A DNA stretch of 64,000 bases. Source: Marinicella gelatinilytica (lineage in GTDB: Bacteria > Pseudomonadota > Gammaproteobacteria > Xanthomonadales > Marinicellaceae). The stretch's first letter is position 1. Every line of letters begins with the position of its first letter. Below are positions 15,530-26,157 of this stretch, one piece after another. The position numbers were made by a program, and so were the translations under genes. The stretch is taken from assembly GCF_026410405.1 (NCBI RefSeq), contig NZ_JAPMLN010000008.1:62001-126000 (forward strand), written 5' to 3'. Below the pieces are notes generated by a model. It was not told where the DNA came from, searched no databases, and saw nothing but the letters and a program-made list of their open reading frames with translations.

Positions 15530-15560
15530 CAAAAAAGCCCGGTAAAAACCGGGCTTCTTT
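15530..15560. terminator. Bidirectional terminator between the PpiC gene and rpoD
   Basis: AAGCCCGG-TAAAAA-CCGGGCTT forms a strong stem with A6 on its left and TTCTTT on its right, so it can stop transcripts from both convergent genes. Confidence 0.8.
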
Positions 15561-15577
15561 GCGTCAGCTTGACGTGT

Positions 15578-17431
15578 TTAGTTCAAATCCATAAAACTAC
15601 GTAGCAGCTCGGAACGACTTGGGTGGCGTAATTTCCGCAGGGCTTTGGCTTCAATTTGACGAATCCGCTCACGGGTAACATCAAACTGCTTGCCCACTTC
15701 TTCTAAAGTGTGGTCGGTATTCATATCAATACCAAAACGCATACGCAGCACCTTCGCTTCACGTGGTGTTAAACCACCCAATAAGTTGGTCACAGTATTG
15801 GTTAAACCATTGGCTGTGGTTGAATCCAGAGGCGACAAAATATTGCCGTCTTCGATAAAATCGCCCAAACTCGAATCTTCATCATCACCGATGGGGGTTT
15901 CCATGGAAATCGGCTGCTTGGCGATTTTAATCACTTTACGTACTTTATTCACCGGCATTTCCATGACTTCAGAAATTTCTTCCGGCGTCGCTTCACGGCC
16001 TTTTTCCTGTAATAACTGTCGTGACACACGGTTGAGTTTATTAATGGTTTCAATCATGTGCACCGGAATACGAATGGTCCGTGCTTGATCGGCAATGGAA
16101 CGGGTGATGGCTTGACGAATCCACCAGGTGGCATAAGTCGAGAATTTATAACCGCGCCGGTATTCAAATTTTTCCACCGCTTTCATGAGGCCGATATTGC
16201 CTTCTTGAATCAAATCCAAAAACTGTAAGCCGCGGTTGGTGTATTTTTTAGCAATCGAAATCACCAGCCTTAAGTTGGCTTCAATCATTTCTTTCTTAGC
16301 ACGTCTTGATTTGGCTTCGTTGACGGTGATACGGCGATTAATCTTCTTGATTTCAGGGATGGTTAAACTGTTTTGTTGTTCAATCATCTGTAATTTTTGT
16401 TGGTAGCCAATGATGTCTTCTTTGAACATTTCAAATAAAGAGGCACTGTCACCACCTTTGCTGATTTGCTGGTCAACCCAGGTTAAATCAGTTTCTTTGT
16501 TCATAAATGAGCGAATAAAATCTTTACGCTGCATTTTGCATTGATCAATGGCAATGTCGTGAATTTTGCGTTCATAATCACGAATACCCGGCTCATAATG
16601 GTCGGTTTCTTCCATGTAGTGACCAAATTGTACCCATTGAATGTCGTTGAGAATATCTTCCATGGTTTTTGGATGGAATTTGAATTCCACCAAAATCTCA
16701 GAAATTTGTTTCATGTAGTTCTTTTGTTTAACATCGCCAATGCCAACTTTTTCAACCGACTCTTCAAACTTCTTAAATAATTTTGTAACGGCTTTGATGC
16801 GTTTTGTGACTTCCTCGAAATCAAGTCCTGTTTCGACTTCTTCCTCATCCTCATCTTCATCTTCATCAACCGGATCAGTGGGTTTTTTAACTTTTGGAAT
16901 CACCGCTTCTGTGTGCGGGTCATAGATATCGGTGATGAATAATTCAACCTTGAGCTCTTCATCCAACACATCCTGGTAATATTCCAAAATAGTTTTAATG
17001 GTTTTAGGGAACAGGAACGTGGACTCCATAATTAAATGATCGCAATGCTCAATACGCTTAGCAATGGCAATTTCATCTTTACGTTCCAATAATTCGACCA
17101 AGCCCATCTCCCGCATGTACATACGTACCGGATCAGTGGTACGGCCGATGCTGGGATCAACGGCAGATAACACGGCGACGGCCTCCTCGGTGGCCGTATC
17201 GTCGTCTTCCTTGGCGGTGGAATCATTGAGGATGATGCTGTCGTCTTCGGGTGCTTCTTCCAAAACCTGGATACCCATATCGTTAATCAGCTGAATAATG
17301 TCTTCAACTGAATCGGTCTCAATAATGTCATCCGGTAGGTGGTCATTAACCTCTGCATAGGTTAAATAACCTTGTTCCTTACCTTTTGCCAGTAAGACTT
17401 TTATTTGTGTGGTTTGTTTTTCTGATGCCAT
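15578..17431 (-). CDS. rpoD: RNA polymerase primary sigma factor (sigma-70)
   Basis: A 617-residue housekeeping sigma. Region 1.1 at the N-terminus, region 1.2 [11 protein letters not shown], a non-conserved acidic insert ([14 protein letters not shown]), region 2 ([27 protein letters not shown] and [15 protein letters not shown]), region 3 (HMIETINKL) and region 4.2 ([29 protein letters not shown]) are all present. It is the last gene of the operon rpsU-yqeY-dnaG-rpoD and lies 13 bases after dnaG. Length fits gammaproteobacterial RpoD. Confidence 0.98.
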   Translation of the reverse strand: MASEKQTTQIKVLLAKGKEQGYLTYAEVNDHLPDDIIETDSVEDIIQLINDMGIQVLEEAPEDDSIILNDSTAKEDDDTATEEAVAVLSAVDPSIGRTTDPVRMYMREMGLVELLERKDEIAIAKRIEHCDHLIMESTFLFPKTIKTILEYYQDVLDEELKVELFITDIYDPHTEAVIPKVKKPTDPVDEDEDEDEEEVETGLDFEEVTKRIKAVTKLFKKFEESVEKVGIGDVKQKNYMKQISEILVEFKFHPKTMEDILNDIQWVQFGHYMEETDHYEPGIRDYERKIHDIAIDQCKMQRKDFIRSFMNKETDLTWVDQQISKGGDSASLFEMFKEDIIGYQQKLQMIEQQNSLTIPEIKKINRRITVNEAKSRRAKKEMIEANLRLVISIAKKYTNRGLQFLDLIQEGNIGLMKAVEKFEYRRGYKFSTYATWWIRQAITRSIADQARTIRIPVHMIETINKLNRVSRQLLQEKGREATPEEISEVMEMPVNKVRKVIKIAKQPISMETPIGDDEDSSLGDFIEDGNILSPLDSTTANGLTNTVTNLLGGLTPREAKVLRMRFGIDMNTDHTLEEVGKQFDVTRERIRQIEAKALRKLRHPSRSELLRSFMDLN

Positions 17432-17444
17432 GGTATGTTGTTTC

Positions 17445-19139
17445 TCACTTGATTTTCTTGGTTAACAGGGCTATTAACTGCTGTTTCTCTTGGTCAGTTA
17501 AACCGTCTTGCAATTGCTTTTCGCGCAACTGGTTAATTTTTGACGTGGTGGTCAATTGTTCCAGATGGGCCACTAAATCATCCATTTCAGAAGTCAGTTC
17601 GGTTTCATCCATGTGATCATACACAACCATTAATCGGCTGAGATTACTCACATAGTCACTGTTCCTGAAGTGCTCTAATAGCGCTGCTGAATTAATTTGG
17701 GGGTAACCGGCTTGGATTTCAATCATTTTGTTGATAATTTCTGCGCCTTTGTAAGGTAATAGCGTAAAGTCTAAATCATCTGGCAACTTTTCACACAACG
17801 CTGGTTTATTAAGGATCAATGACAATAGCCGACGCATGGGATTTAGCTGGCCGTTATCGGGCCGTTTTTGTTGGTTGGGTTTTTTTGAGCGGGCATGCGT
17901 AATCCCGGAAATGTTGGCAACGTTGTCATGCATGATTTGGCGAAAAGCTCCGTGCGGTAATTGTTTGAGGTAACTTTTAGCGCGCTCATGAAGCTGTGCT
18001 TTACCGTCAAGGGTGTTTAGTTGAATTCCTTCGCTGATGATATCCATCAGAAACTGTGACAAGGGAACTGCTGATTGTAATTGTTGTAAAAAGCCATGTT
18101 GACCATTTTGATTGACATATGAGTCCGGGTCTTGATCTTCGGGTAAAAATAAAAACTCAATGATTTTATCATCTAAATATAAAGGTAAAGCCGTTAACAG
18201 GGCTTTTTTTGCGGCTTTTTGACCGGCAGAGTCACCATCAAAACAAAAAACCACCTTAGTCCAGGTTTTAAATAATAAAGCGATGTGTTCAGTGGAAGTG
18301 GCGGTTCCCAGAGTAGCCACTGTGTTTTTTATACCGTGTTGGTGCAAGGCCACCACATCCATATATCCTTCAACGACAATCACAAAATCTTCTGAGCTGT
18401 GCTTTCTGGCTAAGTGATAGCCATAAAGTTCTCGACCTTTATGAAATAGATCGGTTTCCGGCGAATTCAGGTACTTTGGTTGTTGCTCATCATCCACGGC
18501 GCGACCACCAAAAGCAATAACACGACCACGTCGGTCATGAATCGGAAACATCAGGCGGTTTCTGAATTTGTCGTAACTTTTTTGATTGCTGTGAGACAGC
18601 AAACCACAGCGATCTAAGAGTTCTTGTTGATCCTGAGGAAAACGTTTGCTGATACCGTCCCAGCTATCCTCAGCAAAACCGATTTGAAAAGTTTGACAGG
18701 TTTTACCATCAATACCGCGGTTTTTAATGTAATCAATAATTTTCTGATTGTTTTTCAGATGTTGTTGATAAATACGGGTGACTTTTTCAGTGATGGCATA
18801 TAAGTTGGTGCGTTCTCGGTGTTGCTGCTTGTTGACTTGTTTCAGTGGTACTTCAACGCCTGCCTGTTCTGCCAATTCCTTGACTGCGTCAACAAAATCC
18901 AGACCTTCAAACTCCATGAGAAAGCGAATGGCGCTGCCGCTTTGGCCACAGCCAAAACAGTGAAAAAATTGTTTTTGTTGACTCACTGTAAAAGAAGGCG
19001 TGTTCTCGTTATGAAAAGGGCATAAGCCTGAATAGTCTTTGCCGGCTTTTTTTAAGGTAACACGGGGCGCCACCACATCATAAATATCAATGCGGTTTAA
19101 TAATTCATCAATAAATTCATTGGGAATGGAGGCGGACAC
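17445..19139 (-). CDS. dnaG: DNA primase
   Basis: A 564-residue primase that makes RNA primers at the replication fork. The N-terminal CHC2 zinc ribbon is intact: C40-x2-H43...C61-x2-C64. The TOPRIM core contains [14 protein letters not shown] and [16 protein letters not shown] with the acidic metal ligands. A C-terminal helicase-interaction domain follows. The start is the GTG at 19139; it aligns with the usual [15 protein letters not shown] start, and the ATG six bases upstream is out of frame. It lies between yqeY and rpoD in the macromolecular-synthesis operon. Confidence 0.97.
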   Translation of the reverse strand: MSASIPNEFIDELLNRIDIYDVVAPRVTLKKAGKDYSGLCPFHNENTPSFTVSQQKQFFHCFGCGQSGSAIRFLMEFEGLDFVDAVKELAEQAGVEVPLKQVNKQQHRERTNLYAITEKVTRIYQQHLKNNQKIIDYIKNRGIDGKTCQTFQIGFAEDSWDGISKRFPQDQQELLDRCGLLSHSNQKSYDKFRNRLMFPIHDRRGRVIAFGGRAVDDEQQPKYLNSPETDLFHKGRELYGYHLARKHSSEDFVIVVEGYMDVVALHQHGIKNTVATLGTATSTEHIALLFKTWTKVVFCFDGDSAGQKAAKKALLTALPLYLDDKIIEFLFLPEDQDPDSYVNQNGQHGFLQQLQSAVPLSQFLMDIISEGIQLNTLDGKAQLHERAKSYLKQLPHGAFRQIMHDNVANISGITHARSKKPNQQKRPDNGQLNPMRRLLSLILNKPALCEKLPDDLDFTLLPYKGAEIINKMIEIQAGYPQINSAALLEHFRNSDYVSNLSRLMVVYDHMDETELTSEMDDLVAHLEQLTTTSKINQLREKQLQDGLTDQEKQQLIALLTKKIK

Positions 19140-19200
19140 GACATACCTGAGTCTTTACAGACTAAGTGAGTAAAGTAAGGGATTGTACAACAGTGGGCAA

Positions 19201-19644
19201 TTAAGACAAGCGGGATTTAACGAGGGCGCTCACTTCGCCCATATCAGCGCGCCCGGCAATTTTAGATTGTAATTGGCCCATCACCCGACCCATGTCTTGC
19301 ATGCCTTGGGCATCGGTTTGTCGAATCGTATCATCCACCAAAGCTTGAACTTCGTCCTCACTCAGCTGTTGCGGCAAATATGCCTTCAATACCTCGGACT
19401 CGGCCCGCTCAATGTCGGCCAACTCTGGACGGTCGGCTTGATCGTATTGTTCAGCGGCGTCCTTGCGCTGTTTTATCATCTTGCCAATAATTTTAACAAT
19501 ATCCGCGTCATTAACGTCACTTCTGGTATCTACTTCAATCTGTTTAATTTCAGAGGTAAGCAAACGTATGGTGCCAAGCAGGGTCTTATCTTTAGCCCGC
19601 ATGGCATTTTTCATATCTTCAGTGATGCGTTGTTTTAATGACAT
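19201..19644 (-). CDS. GatB/YqeY domain protein
   Basis: A 147-residue helical protein homologous to the C-terminal tRNA-contacting domain of GatB. Characteristic segments are MKNAMRAKDKTLLGTIRLL near the start and YLPQQLSEDEVQALVD with GRVMGQL near the end. Its role is uncertain in bacteria with no GatCAB need, but it lies between rpsU and dnaG in almost all gammaproteobacteria, as here, with rpsU ten bases upstream. Confidence 0.92.
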   Translation of the reverse strand: MSLKQRITEDMKNAMRAKDKTLLGTIRLLTSEIKQIEVDTRSDVNDADIVKIIGKMIKQRKDAAEQYDQADRPELADIERAESEVLKAYLPQQLSEDEVQALVDDTIRQTDAQGMQDMGRVMGQLQSKIAGRADMGEVSALVKSRLS

Positions 19645-19653
19645 GGTAGAGCG

Positions 19654-19866
19654 TTAATACATTCTGCGCGGGATGCCTTCTTTCGCCACACGACGTTGGC
19701 GACGCTTAACAGCAGCGGCTTTTTTGCGTTTTCTTTCTTGGGTTGGTTTTTCGTAGTATTGACGTTTACGTGATTCAGCCAGTACACCGGCTTTTTCACA
19801 TGCGCGTTTAAAACGGCGCAACGCGAAATCAAAGGGTTCGTTATCCCGAACTTTCACACTTGGCAT
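19654..19866 (-). CDS. rpsU: 30S ribosomal protein S21
   Basis: A 70-residue, very basic protein of the small subunit, needed for translation initiation. [20 protein letters not shown] and the [13 protein letters not shown] tail match S21 throughout. First gene of the rpsU-yqeY-dnaG-rpoD operon. A CTGGAG ribosome site lies at the correct distance. The leader contains a palindrome (AGCCCACAGGTGGGCT, 19898-19913) between the putative promoter and the ribosome site, which might serve autoregulation. Confidence 0.97.
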   Translation of the reverse strand: MPSVKVRDNEPFDFALRRFKRACEKAGVLAESRKRQYYEKPTQERKRKKAAAVKRRQRRVAKEGIPRRMY

Positions 19867-19926
19867 ATGTATCTTAACTCCAGTTAAATAGTAAATAAGC
19901 CCACAGGTGGGCTGAAAAGACCGCGT

Positions 19927-19954
19927 ATTTTAATGGTTTTATTGCTGAATGCAA
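19927..19954 (-). promoter_or_regulatory. Putative sigma-70 promoter of the rpsU operon
   Basis: On the minus strand TTGCAT (19949-19954) is followed 16 bases later by TAAAAT (19927-19932), about 60 bases before rpsU. The match to consensus is moderate and the position is right for the leading gene of the macromolecular-synthesis operon. Confidence 0.4.
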
Positions 19955-20061
19955 AGTAAAAAGGCTAATTTGCGTGGATTTTACAGGAAAAAAGGTGCAA
20001 TATCCTTAAAACACTGGCTTGTTTCATGGTTGAAGATTGTAAAAAACTCAGAAACAAGCGC

Positions 20062-20301
20062 TTAAAAAACCGTCCAATTGGTTTGCCACCATTCTAAAAA
20101 CTCGTCAAAATCAATTTGTTCATTGTGATCGCCGTCAATGGTTTCAAAGCCGCGAATGGCATTTTCACGGTCAGCAGTGGGTGCCAATATTTTTAATAAT
20201 TTGATGAATTCATCCTGATCAATAAGACCACTGTTATCGCGGTCAAAGAATTCAAAATGATCTCTAATTTCAGCAATTTCTTCTCGGCTTAATTTTGACA
20301 T
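20062..20301 (-). CDS. EF-hand domain protein
   Basis: A 79-residue acidic protein with two EF-hand loops: D20-E31 (DRDNSGLIDQDE) and D56-E67 (DGDHNEQIDFDE), each carrying the acidic 1, 3, 5, 9 and 12 positions needed for Ca2+. It has no signal peptide, so it is a cytosolic calmodulin-like protein, unusual but found in some marine gammaproteobacteria. Its ATG at 20301 is preferred over a TTG six codons upstream. It is transcribed divergently from ychF; no partner gene is adjacent. Confidence 0.85.
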   Translation of the reverse strand: MSKLSREEIAEIRDHFEFFDRDNSGLIDQDEFIKLLKILAPTADRENAIRGFETIDGDHNEQIDFDEFLEWWQTNWTVF

Positions 20302-20438
20302 AGTAATAAGGTTATACAAACAGCACCCATTATAGGCTGATTGTTGACCGATGAGAACCGAAAGTTTTTATATTCTCATTAAAGGATGATGATTGATTTA
20401 TGATAGAATCCGGCGCTTATTTTAATGGGTCATTTATT

Positions 20439-21530
20439 ATGGGTTTTAAATGTGGCATCGTCGGCCTGCCAAATGTCGGTAAATCAACCTTATTCAACGC
20501 CTTAACCAAAGCAGAGATTGCCGCGGAAAATTATCCTTTTTGCACCATTGATCCCAATGTCGGCATTGTTGAAGTGCCCGATCCCCGTTTGGCGCAGTTG
20601 GCAGCTATTGTAAAACCTCAAAAGGTTTTACCAACCACCATGGAGTTTGTCGATATCGCCGGGTTGGTTGCCGGTGCCTCAAAAGGTGAAGGTTTGGGGA
20701 ACCAGTTCTTATCCCATATAAGAGAAACTGATGCCATTGCGCATGTCGCCAGATGTTTTATTGATGATGATGTGGTGCATGTGGATGGTAAGATTAATCC
20801 GTTGTCTGACATTGAAACCATCAATACAGAGCTGGCTTTGGCTGATCTGGAGTCCGCTGAAAAATCATTGCTAAGAACCCAAAAGAAATCACGCACCGGT
20901 GATAAAGAAGCCGTGAGAAGAGCTGCCGTTTTAGAGAAGATTGTGGCACATTTATCAGAGGGTTTGCCATTAAGAACCTTAGATATGGAAAAAGAAGACT
21001 GGCAATTGGTGAAAGAATTCAGTTTTATTACCGCTAAACCGATGATGTATATTGCCAATGTTGATGATCAGGGTTTTGAAGATAACCCGTTATTGGATTC
21101 ATTAAATAGCTTTGCTGCTGAAGAAGGCGCTATCGTGGTACCGGTTTGTGCCGCCATTGAAGCCGAAATCGCGTTACTGGATGAGGCCGATAAAGCCGAA
21201 TTTATGGCTGAAATGGGTTTAAAAGAATCCGGTTTAAGCCGCGTTATCAGAGCCGGTTATGAACTGTTAGGATTACAAACTTATTTTACCGCCGGTGTTA
21301 AAGAAGTTCGGGCCTGGACATTTGTTGCCGGTATGACCGCACCACAAGCGGCCGGTGTTATTCATACAGATTTTGAAAAAGGCTTTATTCGCGCCGAAAC
21401 CATGGCATTTGATGATTTCATTAAATATAAAGGCGAAGCAGGCTGTAAAGAAGCCGGTAAACTGCGCTTAGAAGGCAAAGAATATATCGTTAAAGAAGGC
21501 GATATTCTACACTTCCGCTTCAACGTTTAG
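20439..21530 (+). CDS. ychF: Redox-regulated ATPase YchF
   Basis: A 363-residue Obg-family P-loop protein, exactly the family length when the ATG at 20439 is used. The N-terminal G domain has GLPNVGKST at 9-17 and [16 protein letters not shown] (G3), a helical insert follows, and a TGS domain ends the chain ([17 protein letters not shown] ... [15 protein letters not shown]). It binds ATP rather than GTP, associates with ribosomes and represses catalase-type stress responses in E. coli. Its stop overlaps the convergent dehydrogenase-like gene by four bases. Confidence 0.95.
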   Translation: MGFKCGIVGLPNVGKSTLFNALTKAEIAAENYPFCTIDPNVGIVEVPDPRLAQLAAIVKPQKVLPTTMEFVDIAGLVAGASKGEGLGNQFLSHIRETDAIAHVARCFIDDDVVHVDGKINPLSDIETINTELALADLESAEKSLLRTQKKSRTGDKEAVRRAAVLEKIVAHLSEGLPLRTLDMEKEDWQLVKEFSFITAKPMMYIANVDDQGFEDNPLLDSLNSFAAEEGAIVVPVCAAIEAEIALLDEADKAEFMAEMGLKESGLSRVIRAGYELLGLQTYFTAGVKEVRAWTFVAGMTAPQAAGVIHTDFEKGFIRAETMAFDDFIKYKGEAGCKEAGKLRLEGKEYIVKEGDILHFRFNV

Positions 21531-22780
21531 GGTGATTCAAAGCCGTTCAGAAATATCAAATCGCCCTCAAAACCGTTGGCAAAAATAAGATCTTCGGTAA
21601 TGCCATCAATGCGGTAAATGGGGCCATTTTGAGAAGTAATATAGACATTACCCAGGTGATCTTCACCGAAGCTAGTAACGCCGGTCGGCACAATATTGGC
21701 AGTCCAGGGCATTGAAAGCCACTGGTTTTGACTGTAGTTAGCTAGCCATAATTGGTTTTTACACCAGTCAGTGTAGATGTAATGGTTTTGCAGATTAATT
21801 ATCGGACCACGGTAATTATAGCCACCGGTAATGGAGCAGTTACCGTCTGTATGAGCCAATTCTAAGATGGGATCAGTGAAGGTTGGTAGCGGCGGGGTGC
21901 AAGTGGCACCAGTGTTTTCATGAAAGCCTTCCCGACAACGCCAACCATAATTTTCACCACCTGAAGAACTGGCCGGTTGAAAATTGACTTCTTCCCATTT
22001 GTTCTGGCCGACATCGGCAATATACATATCACCGGTCAAGCGATCAAAGCTCCAGCGCCAGGGATTGCGTAAACCGGATGCCCATATTTCATCACAGCTG
22101 TTGTTGCTATTAACAAAAGGATTGTCATTGGGAATGCCGTAAGGACCGGCATCAAGTCCACACGCTTCATCGTCTTGTTGTAAGCTGCCATCGACATCAA
22201 TACGAAGCATTTTGCCTAATAATTGAGTTAAATCTTGTGCCCGATGATTGGGGTCATTGCCACTACCGCCATCACCCATGCCGATATACAAATAGCCATC
22301 GGGGCCAAATAAAATGTTGCCGCCATTATGGTTACCGAAGTCCTGTTCAATTCGCATCAGAATGACGGCAGAATTGGGATCGGCGATATCGGGATTGGCT
22401 GAAACTTGATAACGAACAATCAGGGTATCGCCTTGATTGGGTGAGGCTTTGGTGTAATTAATGAAGAAGTAACCGTTTTGGCTGTAATTTGGATGAAAAG
22501 CCAACCCTAAAAGACCTTGCTCGCCATTAAAACGAACGAGGGAGCTGATGTCCAAAAATGGTGTACTCAACAATTGACCATTTTCATCAATAATACGTAT
22601 GGTGCCGTCTTGTGTGGCAGCAAACAGTCGACCACTGCCATCATATGCGGATCGGATACCCATGTTGTTAGGGATGTTTGCCACTTCGGTCAAGTACAGA
22701 CCATTGGGAACCTGACCTATGGCTGAGTTTAGCCATAAAAAAAGACTTAAAAACAAAATTGTAATCATTGGTTTTTTCAT
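21527..22780 (-). CDS. Secreted PQQ-dependent sugar dehydrogenase-like protein with double GFE C-terminal motif
   Basis: A secreted protein ([22 protein letters not shown] signal, start ATG at 22780; a start twelve bases earlier is possible) of about 417 residues with a six-bladed glucose/sorbosone dehydrogenase beta-propeller: [64 protein letters not shown]. These are the PQQ- and Ca-binding segments of Asd/sGDH-type enzymes. The C-terminus is [21 protein letters not shown]: two IFxNGFE motifs, a recurrent but undefined tail on secreted proteins of Lysobacterales-like bacteria. Substrate unknown. Confidence 0.85.
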   Translation of the reverse strand: MKKPMITILFLSLFLWLNSAIGQVPNGLYLTEVANIPNNMGIRSAYDGSGRLFAATQDGTIRIIDENGQLLSTPFLDISSLVRFNGEQGLLGLAFHPNYSQNGYFFINYTKASPNQGDTLIVRYQVSANPDIADPNSAVILMRIEQDFGNHNGGNILFGPDGYLYIGMGDGGSGNDPNHRAQDLTQLLGKMLRIDVDGSLQQDDEACGLDAGPYGIPNDNPFVNSNNSCDEIWASGLRNPWRWSFDRLTGDMYIADVGQNKWEEVNFQPASSSGGENYGWRCREGFHENTGATCTPPLPTFTDPILELAHTDGNCSITGGYNYRGPIINLQNHYIYTDWCKNQLWLANYSQNQWLSMPWTANIVPTGVTSFGEDHLGNVYITSQNGPIYRIDGITEDLIFANGFEGDLIFLNGFESP

Positions 22781-22801
22781 GGCTGAACTCATTTTTAGGG
22801 G

Positions 22802-23266
22802 TTATTTAATGCGTTTAACCTTAACGCTGCGGTTACCGTCACCACTCAGTGTCCAGGAACCCATAAAGCCCGGTTCAATGGTGACAATTTGTGGTCCGTC
22901 TTGATTTAAGCTTATGCGTCCGGTTGAAACTTGCTTCCAAATTTGGCCGTTTTCAAGCTGATAAAAATTATCACCCAACTGGTTGCTGTATTGTTTAACC
23001 AAAAGGGCTTTTATTTCGCTTTCTTCAATCTCTTGAGTTGTCTTTGCTAAGCCCAAATTCTTTTTACGCTCAGCCATGATTTGTGCCTGTTGTGTTTGGT
23101 TGACCCAACGCAATAGAGCGGCTTGTTCTGATGGGCTCAATTTGTCGATACCGGTGGCTTGTTTTTCTGACTCAGTCATGTTCGAAAAATCAAGGTCTTT
23201 AGCGGTCGCCATTAAAGCCAGTGACAGGCTGATAACGATAACAATGGTTTTAGTCATTAAATGCAT
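22802..23266 (-). CDS. Secreted protein of unknown function
   Basis: About 154 residues from the ATG at 23266. A hydrophobic N-terminus (MHLMTKTIVIVISLSLALMATA) gives a likely signal peptide. The mature protein has FSNMTESEKQATGIDKLSPSEQAAL, an acidic helical segment similar in type to those on secreted helical proteins, then a coiled region, and ends with a small beta-rich part (GQIWKQVSTGRISL ... PGFMGSWTLSGDGNRSVKVKRI). I do not recognise the whole protein. It is in the same direction as and 22 bases from the dehydrogenase-like gene. Confidence 0.7.
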   Translation of the reverse strand: MHLMTKTIVIVISLSLALMATAKDLDFSNMTESEKQATGIDKLSPSEQAALLRWVNQTQQAQIMAERKKNLGLAKTTQEIEESEIKALLVKQYSNQLGDNFYQLENGQIWKQVSTGRISLNQDGPQIVTIEPGFMGSWTLSGDGNRSVKVKRIK

Positions 23267-23457
23267 ATTTCTGTTTAAAATTGTCAATATACATCATATT
23301 ATAGATAATCAAATGAGAAAAACCCGAAAAAAGCGGGATTTTATGATTTATTTACAGGTTTTTTTGTTGTATAACATTCTTTTAACACCACAACCCAAAA
23401 AAATTGTAAAATATGCGAGATAGTCACAAAAAAACGCAAACAACCAAAGGTAATACC

Positions 23458-25428
23458 ATGCAAAAAAATACAGTCTTAACCATCGGTTTACTGTCACTGG
23501 CCGGACTCGGTCTGACAACAGCAGATGCCGGTGTCAAAGTTATCATGAATCAATCTACTCCTTTAGGAATGGTTGGGGATACTGAATATGATCTTGATAA
23601 TAATATAATAGAAATAGTTCTGGATAGACCTGTAATCTGTAACAAAAAAGATAATCAAGCTTATCCAAATGGTATCACTAAACTGAAAATTTATGATCCT
23701 AACAGAGAGATGCAAGGTGGGTTTGGCACACAAGATGGCTTGTACTTTGACACAGATGCTAACTACGAAATCCAAAATGGTCATCTGCTGTTGGATACTT
23801 ATAATCCCGCAAAAGCACTTTGTGTCAGTGCTGAATCAGGAAATTATGATTTAATTTATAAAGACCCTTTTGAAACGCCTGTTGAGGCTGCTCCATTAAT
23901 GCAGTATGTTGGTTTGCCAGATATCGTTTCACCAGGCCAAGAATTAAACTACGAAATTCATTTAACCAACCCATCCACTGCGCCAAGTGATATTTATTTT
24001 GACTTAATGGAATACTGGCACAAGAACTCCGGTCATGCTGCTTATATGTTTGATGCTGGTTCGAGAACCTGTAATCCATCAAACTCAGTTGTATGTGATG
24101 CAAGTCCTATAAGCAAACTTAAAAAGAATGTTCGGTTGTCACCTGGCAATACGTTAGAATTAAAAATCACTCAAGTTGTTGATAGTAACTCAATTGAAAA
24201 TAATAATCTTGAATTTATGGCCGCAGCTTTTTTAAGAAATGGTTCAAATGGCGATTTTAAGCCAAGAGTGTACAGTAATGATTTTTATGAAAAAGACGTT
24301 CATGTAATTAGTAAAACAGTCAGTGTTCAGGATAATACACCACCAGTTGTCACATGGACAAATGGTCAGCCAAGTTCGGTGAGTTTTTATGAAGATGAAA
24401 ATAATGAATTAACATTTGATTTTGAATTTTTCGATATGGAAACACACGATTTAAGTGATATTACTCCTACGGTCTCTGTTAAATACAATACTGTTTCAGC
24501 CATGATAGATTTTTTAGGTATTGCTCAAAATGGAAATCATCAATATAGTGTCAAAATAAAACCTGAACCTGATGCATTTACCAATACAGGTGACCCAGAG
24601 GTTGTTACAATTACTGTGGATGATAATGTCGGAGGACAATCTACACTGACCTTCAATGTGGATATAAGCTCTGTAAATGATGCCCCGACCTTTGCCCTGA
24701 ATTGTAATGAGTTAACAATTAATGAACAAAATACAGACTTAAGTTGCACCTCGGCGATTGGCAATGGTGGCGGTAATCAAATCCAGGGTGTCTGGGGTGA
24801 TGAATATATTATTGCCAGCTTTGACCCGGGTCCGAATGAAAGCCACCAATTGGTGCAAAAATATGAAGTCGAAATTGTTGATAACTCAGACGGAGTTTTA
24901 GATACCTTTGGTAGTGGTTCAGCTGTTACCATTGATAAGGACAGCGGTGAAGTGACCATTCACACCAATAATGGTGTTTATGGCACAGCACTGGTTCGTG
25001 TCCGTGTTAAAGACAATGATGGTGTTGCCGGTGCCAATGGATGTGACACCAATGATCCGGGATATGAGGCAAGTCATGGATGTGATGTGTCTGATTGGAA
25101 GCCTTTGACCATTGTGAGTCAGCCTTTCAAATATAGTGTCAGTGGTGAAGTTCTTGGTTTGCCTACTAGTAAATCAATTCAATTAAAGTTAACTGGTACT
25201 GAAAATGGTATATCAGTAGATGTAAATACAAATATAACTGTTAGCAGCACCCAACATAGCTTTACTTTGCAGAATGGTAATGGTCAGCCTCAACTATTGG
25301 ATGATGGTACAACATATACTGTTATCCCTGATTTAGTACCTAATGGTTATACATGCAATGTGACAAATGGTACTGGAACCATAAATGGCTCCGATATAAC
25401 AAATGTAGAAGTTAGTTGTTCAAATTAG
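23458..25428 (+). CDS. Large secreted protein with cadherin-like repeats
   Basis: About 656 residues, from ATG 23458 with AAAGG upstream, beginning MQKNTVLTIGLLSLAGLGL, a signal peptide cleaved near ADA. The mature chain is beta-rich: an N-terminal domain with two disulfide-like Cys pairs, then cadherin/tandem-repeat type modules (TPPVVTWTNGQ..FYEDENNELTF; VNDAPTFALNCNELTINEQ) and a C-terminal module SVSGEVLGLPTSKSIQLKL..GYTCNVTNGTGTINGSDI. No C-terminal sorting motif or membrane anchor is visible. Its base composition is AT-rich. Likely an extracellular or surface-exposed protein; function unknown. Confidence 0.75.
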   Translation: MQKNTVLTIGLLSLAGLGLTTADAGVKVIMNQSTPLGMVGDTEYDLDNNIIEIVLDRPVICNKKDNQAYPNGITKLKIYDPNREMQGGFGTQDGLYFDTDANYEIQNGHLLLDTYNPAKALCVSAESGNYDLIYKDPFETPVEAAPLMQYVGLPDIVSPGQELNYEIHLTNPSTAPSDIYFDLMEYWHKNSGHAAYMFDAGSRTCNPSNSVVCDASPISKLKKNVRLSPGNTLELKITQVVDSNSIENNNLEFMAAAFLRNGSNGDFKPRVYSNDFYEKDVHVISKTVSVQDNTPPVVTWTNGQPSSVSFYEDENNELTFDFEFFDMETHDLSDITPTVSVKYNTVSAMIDFLGIAQNGNHQYSVKIKPEPDAFTNTGDPEVVTITVDDNVGGQSTLTFNVDISSVNDAPTFALNCNELTINEQNTDLSCTSAIGNGGGNQIQGVWGDEYIIASFDPGPNESHQLVQKYEVEIVDNSDGVLDTFGSGSAVTIDKDSGEVTIHTNNGVYGTALVRVRVKDNDGVAGANGCDTNDPGYEASHGCDVSDWKPLTIVSQPFKYSVSGEVLGLPTSKSIQLKLTGTENGISVDVNTNITVSSTQHSFTLQNGNGQPQLLDDGTTYTVIPDLVPNGYTCNVTNGTGTINGSDITNVEVSCSN

Positions 25429-25458
25429 TAGCTTATTTGCGAAATTGAAAATAAATAA

Positions 25459-25490
25459 AAAAGCAGCTGTTCATCAGCTGCTTTTTTTAT
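25459..25490 (+). terminator. Terminator after the cadherin-like protein gene
   Basis: AAGCAGCTG-TTCAT-CAGCTGCTT with a T7 tract on the right and AAAAAA on the left; strong and possibly bidirectional. Confidence 0.8.
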
Positions 25491-25506
25491 TGTGTAAAAT
25501 ACCATC

Positions 25507-26157
25507 ATGACGCCACAACGCTTTGCCACCTTAAAAAAAGTCCTTGATCAACGCCAGCCCGATTTGACGGTGGTGATGGATGGGGTGCATAAACCCCACA
25601 ATTTTAACGCCATTATCAGAACCTGTGATGCGGTGGGGGTTTATGAGGCGCATTATGTTCCCGTAACGGAACGCTACCGGGAACTGACCAACACCGGTAA
25701 AGGCTCGGAAAAATATGTTTATGCCCGCCGTCACAATCATTTTTCTGAGATTGGCTCGGTATTAAAAGACCGGGGTTATCAACTCCTGGCGGCGCATTTG
25801 TCCGATGAAGCCGTTGATTTTCGTGCCATTGATTTCACCCGACCCACGGCGCTGGTGATGGGTGCCGAACTGGAAGGCTTAAACCCTGAAACTGCGAAGC
25901 TGGTGGATCAGCATGTCATTATTCCGATGCAAGGCCTGGTGGAATCACTCAATGTGTCGGTGGCTTGTGCCATTATGCTGTATGAAGCCCAGCGGCAGCG
26001 TTTGGCGGCGGGACTGTACGATCAGCCACGCCTGGCAACTGAGATATATGAAAAAACCCTGTTTGAATGGTGTTGGCCAAAAGTGGCTGAACTGTGTCAG
26101 CAGCAAGGTCGTGACTATCCCGAACTGGATGATTCAGGCGAGTTCCAGTCGTTCTAA
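25507..26157 (+). CDS. trmH: tRNA (guanosine(18)-2'-O)-methyltransferase
   Basis: A 216-residue SpoU-family RNA methyltransferase that 2'-O-methylates G18 in the D-loop. The N-terminus MTPQRFATLKKVLDQRQPDL and VHKPHNFNAIIRTCDAVG, AHLSDEAVDFRAIDFTRPTALVMGAELEGL, IIPMQGLVESLNVSVACAIMLYEAQRQR match E. coli TrmH nearly blockwise, including the trefoil-knot AdoMet site. The 3' end overlaps the convergent ELM1-like gene by about 24 bases. Confidence 0.95.
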   Translation: MTPQRFATLKKVLDQRQPDLTVVMDGVHKPHNFNAIIRTCDAVGVYEAHYVPVTERYRELTNTGKGSEKYVYARRHNHFSEIGSVLKDRGYQLLAAHLSDEAVDFRAIDFTRPTALVMGAELEGLNPETAKLVDQHVIIPMQGLVESLNVSVACAIMLYEAQRQRLAAGLYDQPRLATEIYEKTLFEWCWPKVAELCQQQGRDYPELDDSGEFQSF

